This document shows positions 32,001 to 41,176 of a stretch of 46,934 bases of DNA, one piece after another. The translations under genes were made by a program, and so were the position numbers. The stretch spans positions 1 through 46,934 of the forward strand of contig NZ_LQOL01000078.1 in assembly GCF_002101555.1 (NCBI RefSeq), in the 5' to 3' direction. Positions within the stretch are counted from its first letter, which is position 1. Each line of letters begins with the position of its first letter. The notes below the pieces were generated by a model. That model searched no databases. It was not told where the DNA came from and saw only the letters and a list, made by a program, of their open reading frames with translations. Source of the DNA: Mycolicibacterium canariasense (GTDB lineage Bacteria > Actinomycetota > Actinomycetes > Mycobacteriales > Mycobacteriaceae).

Positions 32001-32003
32001 GGC

Positions 32004-33095
32004 TCACAGCGCGAACGCCAGCAGCTGGGTCACCTGATCGGGCGAGAAATTGTCGTCGGTCACCATGACCACCGACTGACGGCCGTCGGGCAGCTTGGGC
32101 CCCAGGGTGATTCCCTCGACATTGTCGACCGAGTGCACCGTCGCCGAGAGGTCGTCGACCAGGCTCTTGCGCATCGGCACCGCACCGGCCGACGACGGCC
32201 GGCCCAGGATGTCGTCGGCGCCCGCGACACTGGCCCGGAAGATCCGCACCGACGTCCGGGTGCCGTGGCCGCGCTCGATGACCAGAAAGTCCTCGGCGTC
32301 CAGCGCCACCAGGTCGGACAGCCCGTTGTCGCCGCCCTCGCCGGAACTGACCGCGTCCAGGGGATAGGCGTACTGCGCCGTCGGCTGCCGGGTCACCGGA
32401 TCGAGCCGGGTGATCCGGGTCAGCGCGCCGTGTTCGGCGGTGGGCACCGGTCCGTCGTCGAAGCCGGGGGCCTCCATCCCGGCCCACAGCGCGGTGCCGT
32501 CGGGAGCCAGCGTGAGCCCTTCCAGGGCCTGGTTCTTCCGCGGGCCGGCGTCGGCGGGCGACATGTGCAGTTCCGGCGGCAGGGTGAACTGGCCGTGGAA
32601 GGCACCGTCCAGGCCGGCGATGCGCACCCACGGATCGAGGAGCACCGGCGGAGTGTCCGGCTTGACGATCCGCTCCCCCTCGCTGGACCAGTACAGCTGC
32701 TTACGACGGGCGTCGAAGGCGATACCTTCGGGATCCGGTGGCACGCTGGTGGCCGACCGTCGCGGGAACGGCTTGCCGTCGGTGTTGAGCAGCGAGGTGG
32801 ACCCGAGCAGGTCCACCCGCGCCAGGTTGCCCTCCGACAGCGCGATGCTCATGGTGTAGAACCGGGCCGGGTTCTTCTCCGACCGGTCATCGCTGATCAC
32901 GTAGTACCGGTCGCGTCCGGCGTCGTAGGTGATGCCCGAGAGCCCGCCGACCGTCGTGTCGGCGAACAGCAGACCGTGCGCCAGTTCGATCTTGCCCAGG
33001 AACTCCAATTGTGAGGCCGGGGCCGGCGCGCCGGCACAACCCGCCAGCACCAGCACCGCGGTCAGGAGTAGCGCCAAGGGTTTCAGATCGGTCAC
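32004..33095 (-). CDS. secreted phytase-like/esterase-like lipoprotein
   Basis: A 363-residue lipoprotein. A signal peptide with lipobox LAGC puts the lipidated cysteine at about 20. The mature part follows the esterase-like activity of phytase beta-propeller family: GLSGITYDAGRDRYYVISDDR, DPEGIAFDARRKQLYWSSEGER, NQALEGLTLAPDGTALW, and VEGITLGPKLPDGRQSVVMVTDDNF near the end. The reaction is unproved. GTG 33095 overlaps the stop of the VIT-family gene as GTGA, so both are cotranslated. Confidence 0.82.
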   Translation of the reverse strand: MTDLKPLALLLTAVLVLAGCAGAPAPASQLEFLGKIELAHGLLFADTTVGGLSGITYDAGRDRYYVISDDRSEKNPARFYTMSIALSEGNLARVDLLGSTSLLNTDGKPFPRRSATSVPPDPEGIAFDARRKQLYWSSEGERIVKPDTPPVLLDPWVRIAGLDGAFHGQFTLPPELHMSPADAGPRKNQALEGLTLAPDGTALWAGMEAPGFDDGPVPTAEHGALTRITRLDPVTRQPTAQYAYPLDAVSSGEGGDNGLSDLVALDAEDFLVIERGHGTRTSVRIFRASVAGADDILGRPSSAGAVPMRKSLVDDLSATVHSVDNVEGITLGPKLPDGRQSVVMVTDDNFSPDQVTQLLAFAL

Positions 33096-33802
33096 CCGAT
33101 GACGGTACCGATTACCGACCCGACCACATAGGTGGCGCCGATCGCAATAGCCCCAAACAGCAACTGGCGCAAGGACCCGAACCACACCCGTTGTTTGGTG
33201 ATGAACGCGGCCAATCCGCCGGCGATCAGCAGGCCGATGCCGCCGCAGGTGAGGCCGGCCGGCAACGACTCGAAACCCAGCAGGTACGGGATCAGCGGAA
33301 TGATCGCGCCGATCGCGAACATCAGGAACGACGAGACGGCCGCCACCCGCGGGGAGGGCTTCTCCGACGGGTCGACGCCCAACTCCTGGATCAGGTGGAA
33401 ATTGATGGCCTTGCTCTCGTCGCCGTGCAGTTCCTCGGTGGCACGCTCGGCCGTGTCCCTGGACAGTCCGATGTTCTCGAACATGCCGATCAGCTCGGCT
33501 CGCTCCGCCCGCGGATTCACCGCGAAGGATCGGCGTTCGACGTTGACCTCGGAGTCGATCTGCTCGTTGGCCGTGGTCACCGACGTGTACTCGCCCAACG
33601 CCATCGAGAACGCACCGGCCAGCAGCCCGGCCACCCCGGACAGCACCACGGCATGCGCGCTGGCGCCGGCCGCCACGCCGGCGATCAGCGCGGTGTTGGA
33701 GACCAAGCCGTCCATCGCACCGAACGTTGCCGCACGCAACCAGCCGCCGCTCACGTCGGCGTGTGTGTGATCGCCGTCGTGCGGCAGCTCGACCTCGGCC
33801 AT
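33092..33802 (-). CDS. VIT1/CCC1-family iron/manganese transporter
   Basis: A 236-residue membrane protein of the vacuolar iron transporter family. It has an N-terminal HDGDH-rich segment, then the helix WLRAATFGAMDGLVSNTALIAGV and the characteristic GLLAGAFSMALGEYTSV. A cytoplasmic metal-binding helical region with many Glu residues follows (about 75-145), then three closing helices. It would export Fe2+ or Mn2+. ATG 33802 is chosen because the fold begins shortly after it; upstream codons are not family-like. Translationally coupled to the lipoprotein. Confidence 0.88.
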   Translation of the reverse strand: MAEVELPHDGDHTHADVSGGWLRAATFGAMDGLVSNTALIAGVAAGASAHAVVLSGVAGLLAGAFSMALGEYTSVTTANEQIDSEVNVERRSFAVNPRAERAELIGMFENIGLSRDTAERATEELHGDESKAINFHLIQELGVDPSEKPSPRVAAVSSFLMFAIGAIIPLIPYLLGFESLPAGLTCGGIGLLIAGGLAAFITKQRVWFGSLRQLLFGAIAIGATYVVGSVIGTVIG

Positions 33803-33902
33803 GGCTGATATTGAACGCGTCCGATGTGACACGTCGGAACTCAGGTGAGCCTGCGTTGCCAGAGTCACGTTTGTGGGACGCGTCGACGGGCTAAGTTCGG
33901 GT

Positions 33903-35873
33903 ATGACCACCACCGCGGAACATCTGCGCAACACCCTCGACGGACGCTGGCGCGACGTCAAGGATGCGGTGCGCACCGAACTGTCCAACGAGATCTTCCG
34001 GCCGCACTACACCCCGAACACCGTGATCGCCCGCACCAAAGTGGGCGAACAGCTGAAGATCATGGCCGCCGCGGGCGCCGCCGAGGACGGCTTCCGCAAG
34101 GAGCATGGTGGCACCGGCGACGTCGGCGCGGCGGTCACCCGCATCGAGATGCTCGCCATGAGTGACCTGTCGCTGATGGTCAAGGCCGGTGTGCAGTGGG
34201 GCCTGTTCGGTGGGGCGATCGAGAACCTGGGCACCGAGCGCCACCACAAGGCGTATGTCCGCAAGATCATCGACCTGGAGCTGGTCGGCTGTTTCGCGAT
34301 GACCGAGACCGGTCACGGCAGCGATGTGCAGGCGCTGGAGACCACCGCCACCTATGACCCGGCCACCCAGGAATTCGTCATCGACTCCCCCACCCCCACC
34401 GCCCGCAAGGACTACATCGGCGGTGCGGCCGAAACCGCCCGGGTGGCAGCGGTTTTCGCTCAGCTGATCACCCGTGGCGAGGGCCACGGCGTGCACTGTT
34501 TCGTGGTGCCGATCCGCGACGAGCAGGGCAACGACCTGCCCGGCGTCACCACCTCGGACTGCCATTACAAGGGCGGCCTGCCCGGCGTGGACAACGGCCG
34601 TATCCAGTTCGACCAGGTCCGGATCCCGCGGGAGAACCTGCTCAACAAGTACGCCGACGTCGCCGAGGACGGCACCTACTCCTCGCCCATCGAGAACCCG
34701 GGCCGGCGGTTCTTCACCATGCTGGGCACCCTGATCCGCGGCCGGGTCACCGTCGGCGGCAGCGCGGCCGCCGCGGCGCGGGTGGCGCTGGACATCGCGA
34801 CGCGGTACGCGTTGCAGCGCAAGCAGTTCAGCGCCCCCGGCGACGAGGGCGAGGTGATCATCATGGATTACCTGGTGCACCAGCGCCGGTTGTTCCCGCT
34901 GATCGCCAAGTCCTATGCGCTGCAGTTCGCGCAGAACGAACTGGTGGCCAAGCTGCACGAGCTGCAGTCGTCGGATTTCCCCGACGCCGAGGAGCAGCGC
35001 GAACTGGAGGCGCGGGCGGCCGGGCTGAAAGCGGCCAACACCTGGCATGCCAGCCGGGCCATCTCCGAGGCCCGCGAGGCCTGCGGCGGCGCCGGTTATC
35101 TGGCCGAGAACCGGCTGATCGCGCTGCGCGGGGACATCGACGTGTTCACCACCTTCGAGGGTGACAACCACGTGCTGACCCAGTTGGTGGCCAAAGAACT
35201 GCTGACCGCCTACGCCGACGACATCAAGGGCATGAGCCCGGTGGAATGGGTCCGGTTCGCGGCGAACTTCGCCGGCGAGCGGGTGATGAAGCGCACCGCC
35301 GCCGAGACGATCATGCAGACCATCCTCGACACCCGCCAGGACAACGAGGAGGAAGGCAGCCTGTTCAACCGCGGCACCCAGGTCCAGATGTTCGAGGACC
35401 GCGAGGAGTACCTGCTGTCCACGGTGGCCCGCCGGTTGCAGGGCAAGGCCAAGGAGATGAGCGCCTTCGACGCGTTCAACGCCGTGCAGGACCACGTGCT
35501 GCACGCCGCCACCGCGCATATCGACCGGATCGTGCTGGAGGCCTTCGTCGCCGGCATCGACACCTGCGAGGACCCGACCGCCCGCGAGATCCTCGACCTG
35601 GTCTGCGACCTGTACGCGCTGACCATCATCGAGCAGGACAAGGCGTGGTTCGTCGAGCACCGCTTCCTGTCCACCGAACGCGCCAAAGCCGTCACCCGGG
35701 CCATCAACGACCGGTGCCGCAAGCTACGCCCACATGCCGAGCTGCTGGTGGACGGGTTCGGGATTCCCGAGAAGCTGCGCTACGCCGAGATGCTGCACCC
35801 CGAGCACATCCCCGACGCCGACGAGCACAAGGAGAAGGACGCCGTCAGCTCCGGCACCGTCGAACCAAAGTAG
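33903..35873 (+). CDS. acyl-CoA oxidase-type acyl-CoA dehydrogenase
   Basis: A 656-residue flavoprotein with the length and motifs of the acyl-CoA oxidase branch and not of the roughly 380-residue dehydrogenases. Visible are CFAMTETGHGSDVQALETTA, KDYIGGAAETA, KGGLPGVDNGRIQFDQVRIPR and GGAGYLAENRLIALRGDIDV. The catalytic base is in TTFEGDNHVL. It would introduce a 2,3-trans double bond into an acyl-CoA, passing electrons to O2 or ETF. No signal. The ATG at 33903 starts the conserved HLRNTLDGRWRDVK region. It converges on the MmpL gene, stop codons adjacent. Confidence 0.87.
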   Translation: MTTTAEHLRNTLDGRWRDVKDAVRTELSNEIFRPHYTPNTVIARTKVGEQLKIMAAAGAAEDGFRKEHGGTGDVGAAVTRIEMLAMSDLSLMVKAGVQWGLFGGAIENLGTERHHKAYVRKIIDLELVGCFAMTETGHGSDVQALETTATYDPATQEFVIDSPTPTARKDYIGGAAETARVAAVFAQLITRGEGHGVHCFVVPIRDEQGNDLPGVTTSDCHYKGGLPGVDNGRIQFDQVRIPRENLLNKYADVAEDGTYSSPIENPGRRFFTMLGTLIRGRVTVGGSAAAAARVALDIATRYALQRKQFSAPGDEGEVIIMDYLVHQRRLFPLIAKSYALQFAQNELVAKLHELQSSDFPDAEEQRELEARAAGLKAANTWHASRAISEAREACGGAGYLAENRLIALRGDIDVFTTFEGDNHVLTQLVAKELLTAYADDIKGMSPVEWVRFAANFAGERVMKRTAAETIMQTILDTRQDNEEEGSLFNRGTQVQMFEDREEYLLSTVARRLQGKAKEMSAFDAFNAVQDHVLHAATAHIDRIVLEAFVAGIDTCEDPTAREILDLVCDLYALTIIEQDKAWFVEHRFLSTERAKAVTRAINDRCRKLRPHAELLVDGFGIPEKLRYAEMLHPEHIPDADEHKEKDAVSSGTVEPK

Positions 35874-38800
35874 CTATCCCCGCCCGGGCCGGCTCGGCCA
35901 CCAGATCCGGTCGCCGATCAACGCCATGGCGGCCGGCACCAGGATGGTGCGCACCAGCGTGATGTCGATCAGCAGCCCGACGCCGACGGTGAACCCGATC
36001 TGCAACAGGTTGATCACCCGGCCGCTCATCAACGCGAACATGGTGAGCGCGAAGACGACTCCGGCCGTGGTGATGACGCTGCCGGTGCTGCCGAAGCTGC
36101 GGATGACGCCCCGCACCATGCCGTCGGCGGACTCTTCGCGGATCCGGGCGGCGAACAGCATGCTGTAGTCGGCGCCGACGGCGATCAGCGCCATGAACGA
36201 CACCGGGAACACCGACCAGTCGACGTCCACGCCGATCAGGTGCTGCCACACCAGCACGCTGATGCCCGAGGCGGCGCCGAAGGACAGCACGACGACGGCG
36301 ACCATGAAGGCCGGTGCGGCGATGCTGCGCAGCAACACCATGAGCACCAGCAGCACGCCCAGGATGGCGACCGCACCGTAGACGGCGAAGTCCCGCCACA
36401 CCTGGTCGCGCATGTCCGCCGACAGCGAGGCCAAACCGGTCGTGCCGAAATGCGCATCCTGCAGCGACGTTCCGTGGGCGGTCTCGGCGGCGGCCGGAGC
36501 GAGCTCGCGGGTGGCGTTCAGCGCCGCGTCGCTGTAGGGGTTGATCCGCCACACCACCAGCATCCGCGCGGTCTTGCCGTCGGACGCGAACAGCAGCTTC
36601 TGCCCTTCCTGAAAAGTCTTGTCGGAGAAGCCTTGTGCGGGCAGGTAGAACCCGGCGCCGGCGCCCGTCGTGGTGTGGGCGCTCAAGGTGGCCAGGTAGT
36701 CCGAGGCCTGGGTGAGCCCGTCGGTGAGCTGGCCGGTCAGCCCGACCACCTGGTCGACTCCGCTCTTGACCTGGGCCAGGCCGGCGGCCAGCCGGCTCAT
36801 GCCCTCGTCCAGGCGATCCGCACCGCGCACCAGTTCGGCGAGCTGGGCATTGCCCTGTGCCGGCGAGCCGCCGGGCACCATGGCGGCCAACGTCTGCAAC
36901 CGGGCGACGGCGTTGCGGATGGCGGGCTGAGCCGCCCGCACCTTGTCGATGGTCACCTGCGGCACCGCCGTCAGCCCCTGCACCTGGCGCAGGGTGCGGC
37001 TGACCGCACCGTCGGACAGCGCGTCCAGATCGGCCAGGTCGGTGCGGGCCTTCATGCACACCGGGTTGACGACGCAGTCCGGTCCGGGCACCGCGGTGAG
37101 CGCGGAGCCGAGCGCCGAACTGACCAACCGGCCGCCGTCGGCGATCTGCGCGTTGTCCGACATGGCCTGCAGGGCCACGTCGAGCAGACCGACCGAGGCG
37201 TCGAGATCGGCCAGGACTGCGGGCACGTCCAGCTCGCCGTCGGTGACCGTGCGCAGCGCGCTGCTGGCTTCCTGGTAACCACCGAGCACCTGGTGGGCCA
37301 GGGCCGTCACCGTCCTGATACCCGAGACCAGTTGCGGCAGTTGGGCATCGGCGGCGGCGGCACCGTCACGCAGGGAGGCGGTCCCCGACGCCAGCCGCTG
37401 CAGGTCGGGTGTCGCGGTGCCGATCCGGTCCCTGGCCTCGCCGAGCCGGCCGGCGACGACACCGGCCTGGTAGCCGACGGTGGTCTGTTCCAGCTGACTG
37501 CCCGTCGGCCGCGTCAGCGCGCGCACGTAGGCGACATCCGGCCGCCCGGCGATGCGCGCCGCGATGCGGTCCAGCACGGCGAGGTCGTTGGTGTTGCGCA
37601 TGTCGTGGTCGGCCGACACGATCAGGTATTCCGGCGCCACCTCGTTGAAACCCCAATGGGCGTATGCCTTCTCGTATCCGGCCGCACTCTCGGTACGGTC
37701 CAGCTGCATGGCGTTCTCGTCGAAGTTGACCCGGAAGGTCAGCAATACCGAGGCCGCCGCGAGCAGCAACACCAGCGATGCGGCCGCCAGGGCGCCCGAT
37801 CGCCGGATCATCGTGGCGCCGATGCGGCGCCAGCGTCGTTCGTCGAGCGGGCGCGGTTCGGCATGGCCGCGAGCACCCAGGATCGACAACAATGCGTACG
37901 GCAGGGTCATCGAGACGGCCAGGGCGATGACGATCGCGACGGCGATCGGCGGGCCGGCGGCACGGAACATGCCGAGCTGGGTGAAGCCCATCGCCGTGGC
38001 CGCGGCGGCGATGGTGAGCATCGAGGCGATCAGGATGCCGGACACCTTCTGCCCGGCCCGGGCCAGCGCATCCGGCACGGGCAGACCGCTGCGCCGGCCC
38101 TCGTGATAGCCGGCCAGGATGAAGATCGCGTAGTCGGTTGCTGCGCCGAGCAACATTGCCGTCATCAGCGCGATGGTCATATTGGACACGGTCATCACAG
38201 CGTGCTCACCCAACAGAGACACCACGGGCCGGGCCACCCCGAGCCCGACGCCGATGGTGAGCAGCGGGATGAGCGCGGTGACCACCGACCGGTAGACCAC
38301 CAGCAGCACGGCGGTGATCAGCAGCACCGAGACACCGGTGATGATCAGCAGTGAGAAGTCCATGGCGCTGAACAGATCGGCCAGGGTGGGCGACGGCCCG
38401 GTGTAGTACATCTGCAGGCCGTCGGGTTTGGCCAGCGAGTGGATGACCTCACGGATGTTGACGGTGTTCTGGTGCGCCTTGGTGGAGCCGACGTCGCCGG
38501 TGGCGGCGACCAACAGGTTGATCGCCTTGCCGTCGGGGCTGAGCGCGACGCTGCGCAGCGCGTCGTTGCTGTAGGTGTCCAGGACATAGGCGACGTCGTC
38601 GGTGTCGGCCTGCAACTGGGCGACCAGTTGGTGGTAGGTCTGCACGTCGGCGGCGCCGATACCGTTCTCGTTCACCAGCAGCACGCTGCCGATGGCCGAG
38701 GAGGACGGCACGCCGAACTGCTGCGACATGTGCCGAAGTGTTTGCGCCGCTTCGATATTGCCCGGGATGAACGGGGCCGAATGCTCGGCGACGGTGCGCT

Positions 38801-38924
38801 CCAGTTGCGGGATGGCCAGGTTGAGCGCGCCGACGAGCACCACCCAGAATCCGATGACCCACCATGCGTGCCGTGCACAGAACCGGCTGAACCGGCCGAA
38901 CGCCCTGCTTTCCCCGTGCGCCAT
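35874..38924 (-). CDS. MmpL-family RND transporter
   Basis: A 1016-residue MMPL transporter. TM1 is WWVIGFWVVLVGALNLAIP. The first SSD-like helix bundle (about 170-370) has the proton-relay GAATDYAIFILAGY, and the second bundle (about 820-1010) has GADYSMLFAAR. Two periplasmic domains lie between; the second (about 400-800) is long, helical and Gln-rich. These proteins export lipids, siderophores or drugs through the mycobacterial envelope. No MmpS or biosynthetic genes adjoin it. Regulation is likely by the divergent TetR through the palindromes at 38945-38998. Confidence 0.9.
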   Translation of the reverse strand: MAHGESRAFGRFSRFCARHAWWVIGFWVVLVGALNLAIPQLERTVAEHSAPFIPGNIEAAQTLRHMSQQFGVPSSSAIGSVLLVNENGIGAADVQTYHQLVAQLQADTDDVAYVLDTYSNDALRSVALSPDGKAINLLVAATGDVGSTKAHQNTVNIREVIHSLAKPDGLQMYYTGPSPTLADLFSAMDFSLLIITGVSVLLITAVLLVVYRSVVTALIPLLTIGVGLGVARPVVSLLGEHAVMTVSNMTIALMTAMLLGAATDYAIFILAGYHEGRRSGLPVPDALARAGQKVSGILIASMLTIAAAATAMGFTQLGMFRAAGPPIAVAIVIALAVSMTLPYALLSILGARGHAEPRPLDERRWRRIGATMIRRSGALAAASLVLLLAAASVLLTFRVNFDENAMQLDRTESAAGYEKAYAHWGFNEVAPEYLIVSADHDMRNTNDLAVLDRIAARIAGRPDVAYVRALTRPTGSQLEQTTVGYQAGVVAGRLGEARDRIGTATPDLQRLASGTASLRDGAAAADAQLPQLVSGIRTVTALAHQVLGGYQEASSALRTVTDGELDVPAVLADLDASVGLLDVALQAMSDNAQIADGGRLVSSALGSALTAVPGPDCVVNPVCMKARTDLADLDALSDGAVSRTLRQVQGLTAVPQVTIDKVRAAQPAIRNAVARLQTLAAMVPGGSPAQGNAQLAELVRGADRLDEGMSRLAAGLAQVKSGVDQVVGLTGQLTDGLTQASDYLATLSAHTTTGAGAGFYLPAQGFSDKTFQEGQKLLFASDGKTARMLVVWRINPYSDAALNATRELAPAAAETAHGTSLQDAHFGTTGLASLSADMRDQVWRDFAVYGAVAILGVLLVLMVLLRSIAAPAFMVAVVVLSFGAASGISVLVWQHLIGVDVDWSVFPVSFMALIAVGADYSMLFAARIREESADGMVRGVIRSFGSTGSVITTAGVVFALTMFALMSGRVINLLQIGFTVGVGLLIDITLVRTILVPAAMALIGDRIWWPSRPGRG

Positions 38925-38944
38925 CCGTCCCCCTCACACCCCTT

Positions 38945-38962
38945 GTAGACCAAATGGTCTAC
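38945..38962 (+). promoter_or_regulatory. TetR operator, perfect palindrome
   Basis: GTAGACCA-AA-TGGTCTAC is a perfect 18-bp palindrome 20 bases upstream of the MmpL start and between the divergent genes. The TAGACC...GGTCTA core is the kind of box bound by LmrA/YxaF-type TetR repressors, matching the neighbouring regulator's likely subfamily. Confidence 0.7.
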
Positions 38963-38980
38963 GCGTGGCGTGAGACGTTA

Positions 38981-38998
38981 GTAGACTGATCGGTACAC
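38981..38998 (+). promoter_or_regulatory. second, imperfect TetR operator
   Basis: GTAGACTGATCGGTACAC aligns with the perfect box at 38945-38962 in all six bases of the left arm and partly in the right arm. The two centres are 36 bases apart. This copy lies nearer the TetR gene and may autoregulate it, giving two-site control of the divergent promoters. Confidence 0.5.
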
Positions 38999-39027
38999 CG
39001 CAATCATCCCCAGGTAGGAAATCTCGC

Positions 39028-39600
39028 ATGCAGGCCCGTGACCGGCTGATCACCAGCGCCGTCGACCTCATCCGGCGCAACGGCGTCGCTGGTACCGGGC
39101 TCGCGTTGCTGCTGGAGGTGAGCGGAACCGCGCGGCGGTCGCTCTACCTGAATTTCCCCGGCGGCAAGGCCGAGCTGATCGCCGATGCCACCGCCACGGC
39201 CGGCAAGCTCACCGCTGCGGCGATCGACCGGCTGGCGGTCGACGGTGACCCGGCGACCGTGATCCGCCGGTTCGTCGCCGGCTGGACCGAGGCGCTGCGG
39301 GCCACCGACTTCACCGCGGGCTGCCCCATCGTGGCCGCGGCCCTGGGTCGCTCGGAGGCGGGCGCCGCCGCCGACACCGCGGGCGCGGTGTTCACCGACT
39401 GGGAACGCCGGTTGACGGGCCACCTGCAGGCAGCGCAACTGTCCCCGCGGGATGCCGCCGAGCTGGCCACCATGACCGTCGCCGCCGTCGAGGGCGCCAT
39501 CGTGATGTGCCAGGCCACCAAGTCCGACGAACCGCTGCGCCGCGTCGAGGCGGGACTGGTGGAACTGTTCCGGCTGAAGACGCGCACCGCCCGCACCTGA
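39028..39600 (+). CDS. TetR family regulator (LmrA/YxaF-like)
   Basis: A 190-residue repressor. The N-terminal HTH reads LITSAVDLIRRNGVAGTGLA followed by VSGTARRSLYLNFPGGKAELI. The C-terminal ligand domain has AGCPIVAAAL and VEGAIVMCQATKSDEPLRRVE, typical of the LmrA/YxaF branch. It is divergent from the MmpL gene over 103 bases containing two matching operators, so it probably represses the transporter until a ligand binds. The ATG at 39028 has AGGTAGGA upstream. Confidence 0.87.
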   Translation: MQARDRLITSAVDLIRRNGVAGTGLALLLEVSGTARRSLYLNFPGGKAELIADATATAGKLTAAAIDRLAVDGDPATVIRRFVAGWTEALRATDFTAGCPIVAAALGRSEAGAAADTAGAVFTDWERRLTGHLQAAQLSPRDAAELATMTVAAVEGAIVMCQATKSDEPLRRVEAGLVELFRLKTRTART

Positions 39601-39668
39601 CCGCGACATTGCGGTTGTTGCGGCAAAAGTCGAGTGCAGCTCGCGATAACCGCAATCTCGCGACAGCG

Positions 39669-40148
39669 TCAGGCGTTCGGGATCGGATCCAGTGCCTTGA
39701 GCTTGCCGTCGTCGCCGATCTGGAAACGCACCTGGGCGATTCCGGTTGGGCAGCACGGCTTGTCGGCGCCCTGGCGCCATTGGTATTGCACCGTCGCGAT
39801 CTTGTCGCCCAGCGGCACGACGGTGGTGTAGGGCCGCGGCCGCGGGGTCGGCGGGCCCAGCGGGGAGTTGCGGTCGAAGAACAACACCTGCACGGGGGCG
39901 TCCAACGCGGTGTCACCGGTGCCGACCACCACCCAGTGCAGCCGGCAGTCACCGGTATGGCCACTGGCGGTCTCATGCCAGCCGCTGCCCAGCCCCTGCA
40001 CCGCCGTGGCGACCGTGTCCGCGCTCGGGCTGTCCTCGGTCTTACATCCGTTCGACGTGGACGGCCCGGCATTGGGCGGGCTCCAGCCGCACGACGCGGC
40101 GACCAGAGTGACCGAGGCGAGAAGCGGAAGGGTCCGCGAGAACCGCAT
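39669..40148 (-). CDS. lppP: LppP/LprE family lipoprotein
   Basis: A 159-residue exported lipoprotein related to LppP (Rv2330c). The signal peptide (1-19) ends in VAAS-C20, a loose lipobox. The mature domain has CRLHWVVVGTG, PVQVLFFDRNSPLG, RPRPYTTVV and VQYQWRQGADKPCCPTG, the last being the family's cysteine-containing motif. Function is unknown; it is probably in the cell envelope. ATG 40148 begins directly at the signal peptide; the frame upstream is not needed. It is divergent from the cutinase gene. Confidence 0.82.
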   Translation of the reverse strand: MRFSRTLPLLASVTLVAASCGWSPPNAGPSTSNGCKTEDSPSADTVATAVQGLGSGWHETASGHTGDCRLHWVVVGTGDTALDAPVQVLFFDRNSPLGPPTPRPRPYTTVVPLGDKIATVQYQWRQGADKPCCPTGIAQVRFQIGDDGKLKALDPIPNA

Positions 40149-40227
40149 GGCTGTGAGCTTACGGACGCGGCGGGCCGAAAACCGCGGGGCGCTACGCGCA
40201 GCGAACGCTGCCGGTAGCATCGCGCGC

Positions 40228-40899
40228 ATGGGTACTCGCCATTTGCGCCGGTTGGCCGGTCGGTTCGTCGTCGCCGGCGCACTGACCGCGTCGACGCTGG
40301 CAACCGTCGCCACGCCGACCGCCGGCGCGCAGCCGTGCCCCGACGCCGAGGTCGTGTTCGCCCGCGGCAGCGACGAGCCACCCGGCGTCGGTGTCACCGG
40401 CCAGGCATTCATCGATGCCCTGCGCACCCAGGCCGCGGGCAAGTCCATCGGCGTGTACGCCGTGAACTATCCGGCCACCGGCGACTTCGACAACAAGGCC
40501 GTGTTCCCGGGCACCATGTTCGACGGTGTTCACGACGCCAGCGCACACATCCAGGCGACGGCCGCCAACTGCCCCAACACCAAGATGATCGTCGGCGGGT
40601 TCTCCCAGGGCGCAGCGGTGGCCGCCTACGCTACCGGCGACCTGCCGGCCGGGGTGTCCGACCGCGTCGCCGGGCTGGTGCTGTTCGGTAAACCGAGTGC
40701 GCCGCTGCTGGCCCACTACGGTGCGCCGGCGGCCAATATCGGGTCGCAGTACGCGGGCAAGTCGCTGGATCTCTGCGCCCCCGGCGATGCCATCTGCGAC
40801 GGTTCGCAAGCCTCGGCGCTCTCGCCGCTGGCTCACGTGCTCTACCCGTTCAACGGGCTGACCACCGCGGCCGCATCGGCGGCGGCGGCCCGGCTGTAG
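40228..40899 (+). CDS. secreted cutinase
   Basis: A 223-residue cutinase of the Culp type. An N-terminal signal peptide (about 1-34) ends near AGAQPC. The catalytic triad is S126 in GGFSQG, D187 in LCAPGDAIC and H203 in LAHVLYPF. Cysteines C37, C115, C183 and C190 can form the usual disulfides. It hydrolyses medium- or long-chain esters in the envelope or outside the cell. The start is ATG 40228. A perfect stem-loop follows at 40931-40950. Confidence 0.92.
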   Translation: MGTRHLRRLAGRFVVAGALTASTLATVATPTAGAQPCPDAEVVFARGSDEPPGVGVTGQAFIDALRTQAAGKSIGVYAVNYPATGDFDNKAVFPGTMFDGVHDASAHIQATAANCPNTKMIVGGFSQGAAVAAYATGDLPAGVSDRVAGLVLFGKPSAPLLAHYGAPAANIGSQYAGKSLDLCAPGDAICDGSQASALSPLAHVLYPFNGLTTAAASAAAARL

Positions 40900-40930
40900 C
40901 CGGGCGGAAACTGCCCTCAAAAGCACTGCG

Positions 40931-40950
40931 GCCAGCGCGCTCGCGCTGGC
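40931..40950. terminator. compact stem-loop between cutinase and tRNA-Asn
   Basis: GCCAGCGCG and CGCGCTGGC form a perfect 9-bp stem with a 2-base loop. It lies 31 bases after the cutinase stop and 4 bases beyond the 3' end of the convergent tRNA-Asn, so it probably ends both transcripts. No U run. Confidence 0.6.
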
Positions 40951-40954
40951 CTGC

Positions 40955-41030
40955 TGGCTCCCCCGGATGGACTCGAACCATCAACCGTCCGATTAACAGT
41001 CGGAAGCTCTGCCAATTGAGCTACAGGGGA
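40955..41030 (-). tRNA. tRNA-Asn (anticodon GTT)
   Basis: A complete cloverleaf on the minus strand from 41030. The acceptor TCCCCTG pairs with the 3' strand at 40959-40965. The anticodon loop CTGTTAA in a TCCGA/TCGGA stem gives GTT. The T arm holds TTCGAGT. The discriminator is G and the 3' CCA is encoded (40955-40957). Its place beside the Rv2342-like and dnaG genes matches the M. tuberculosis asnT region as I recall it. Confidence 0.95.
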
Positions 41031-41176
41031 TTGAACCGAAAACAGACTCTAGCCTATGCGGGCGGCACGACTCGAATCGGCACGTCAGCGCCACTTTCGG
41101 AAGCCAGGATCACGTGCCCACAGCTACGTGAGGCAGGATGGACAACATTCTGCAGTGATCCGGGGAGGGAGTACAC

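Noticed and set aside
36240..38354. 704-codon plus-strand frame opposite the MmpL gene
   Set aside because: Low-complexity Gly/Arg/Gln/His composition opposite a clear transporter; no ribosome site or domain.
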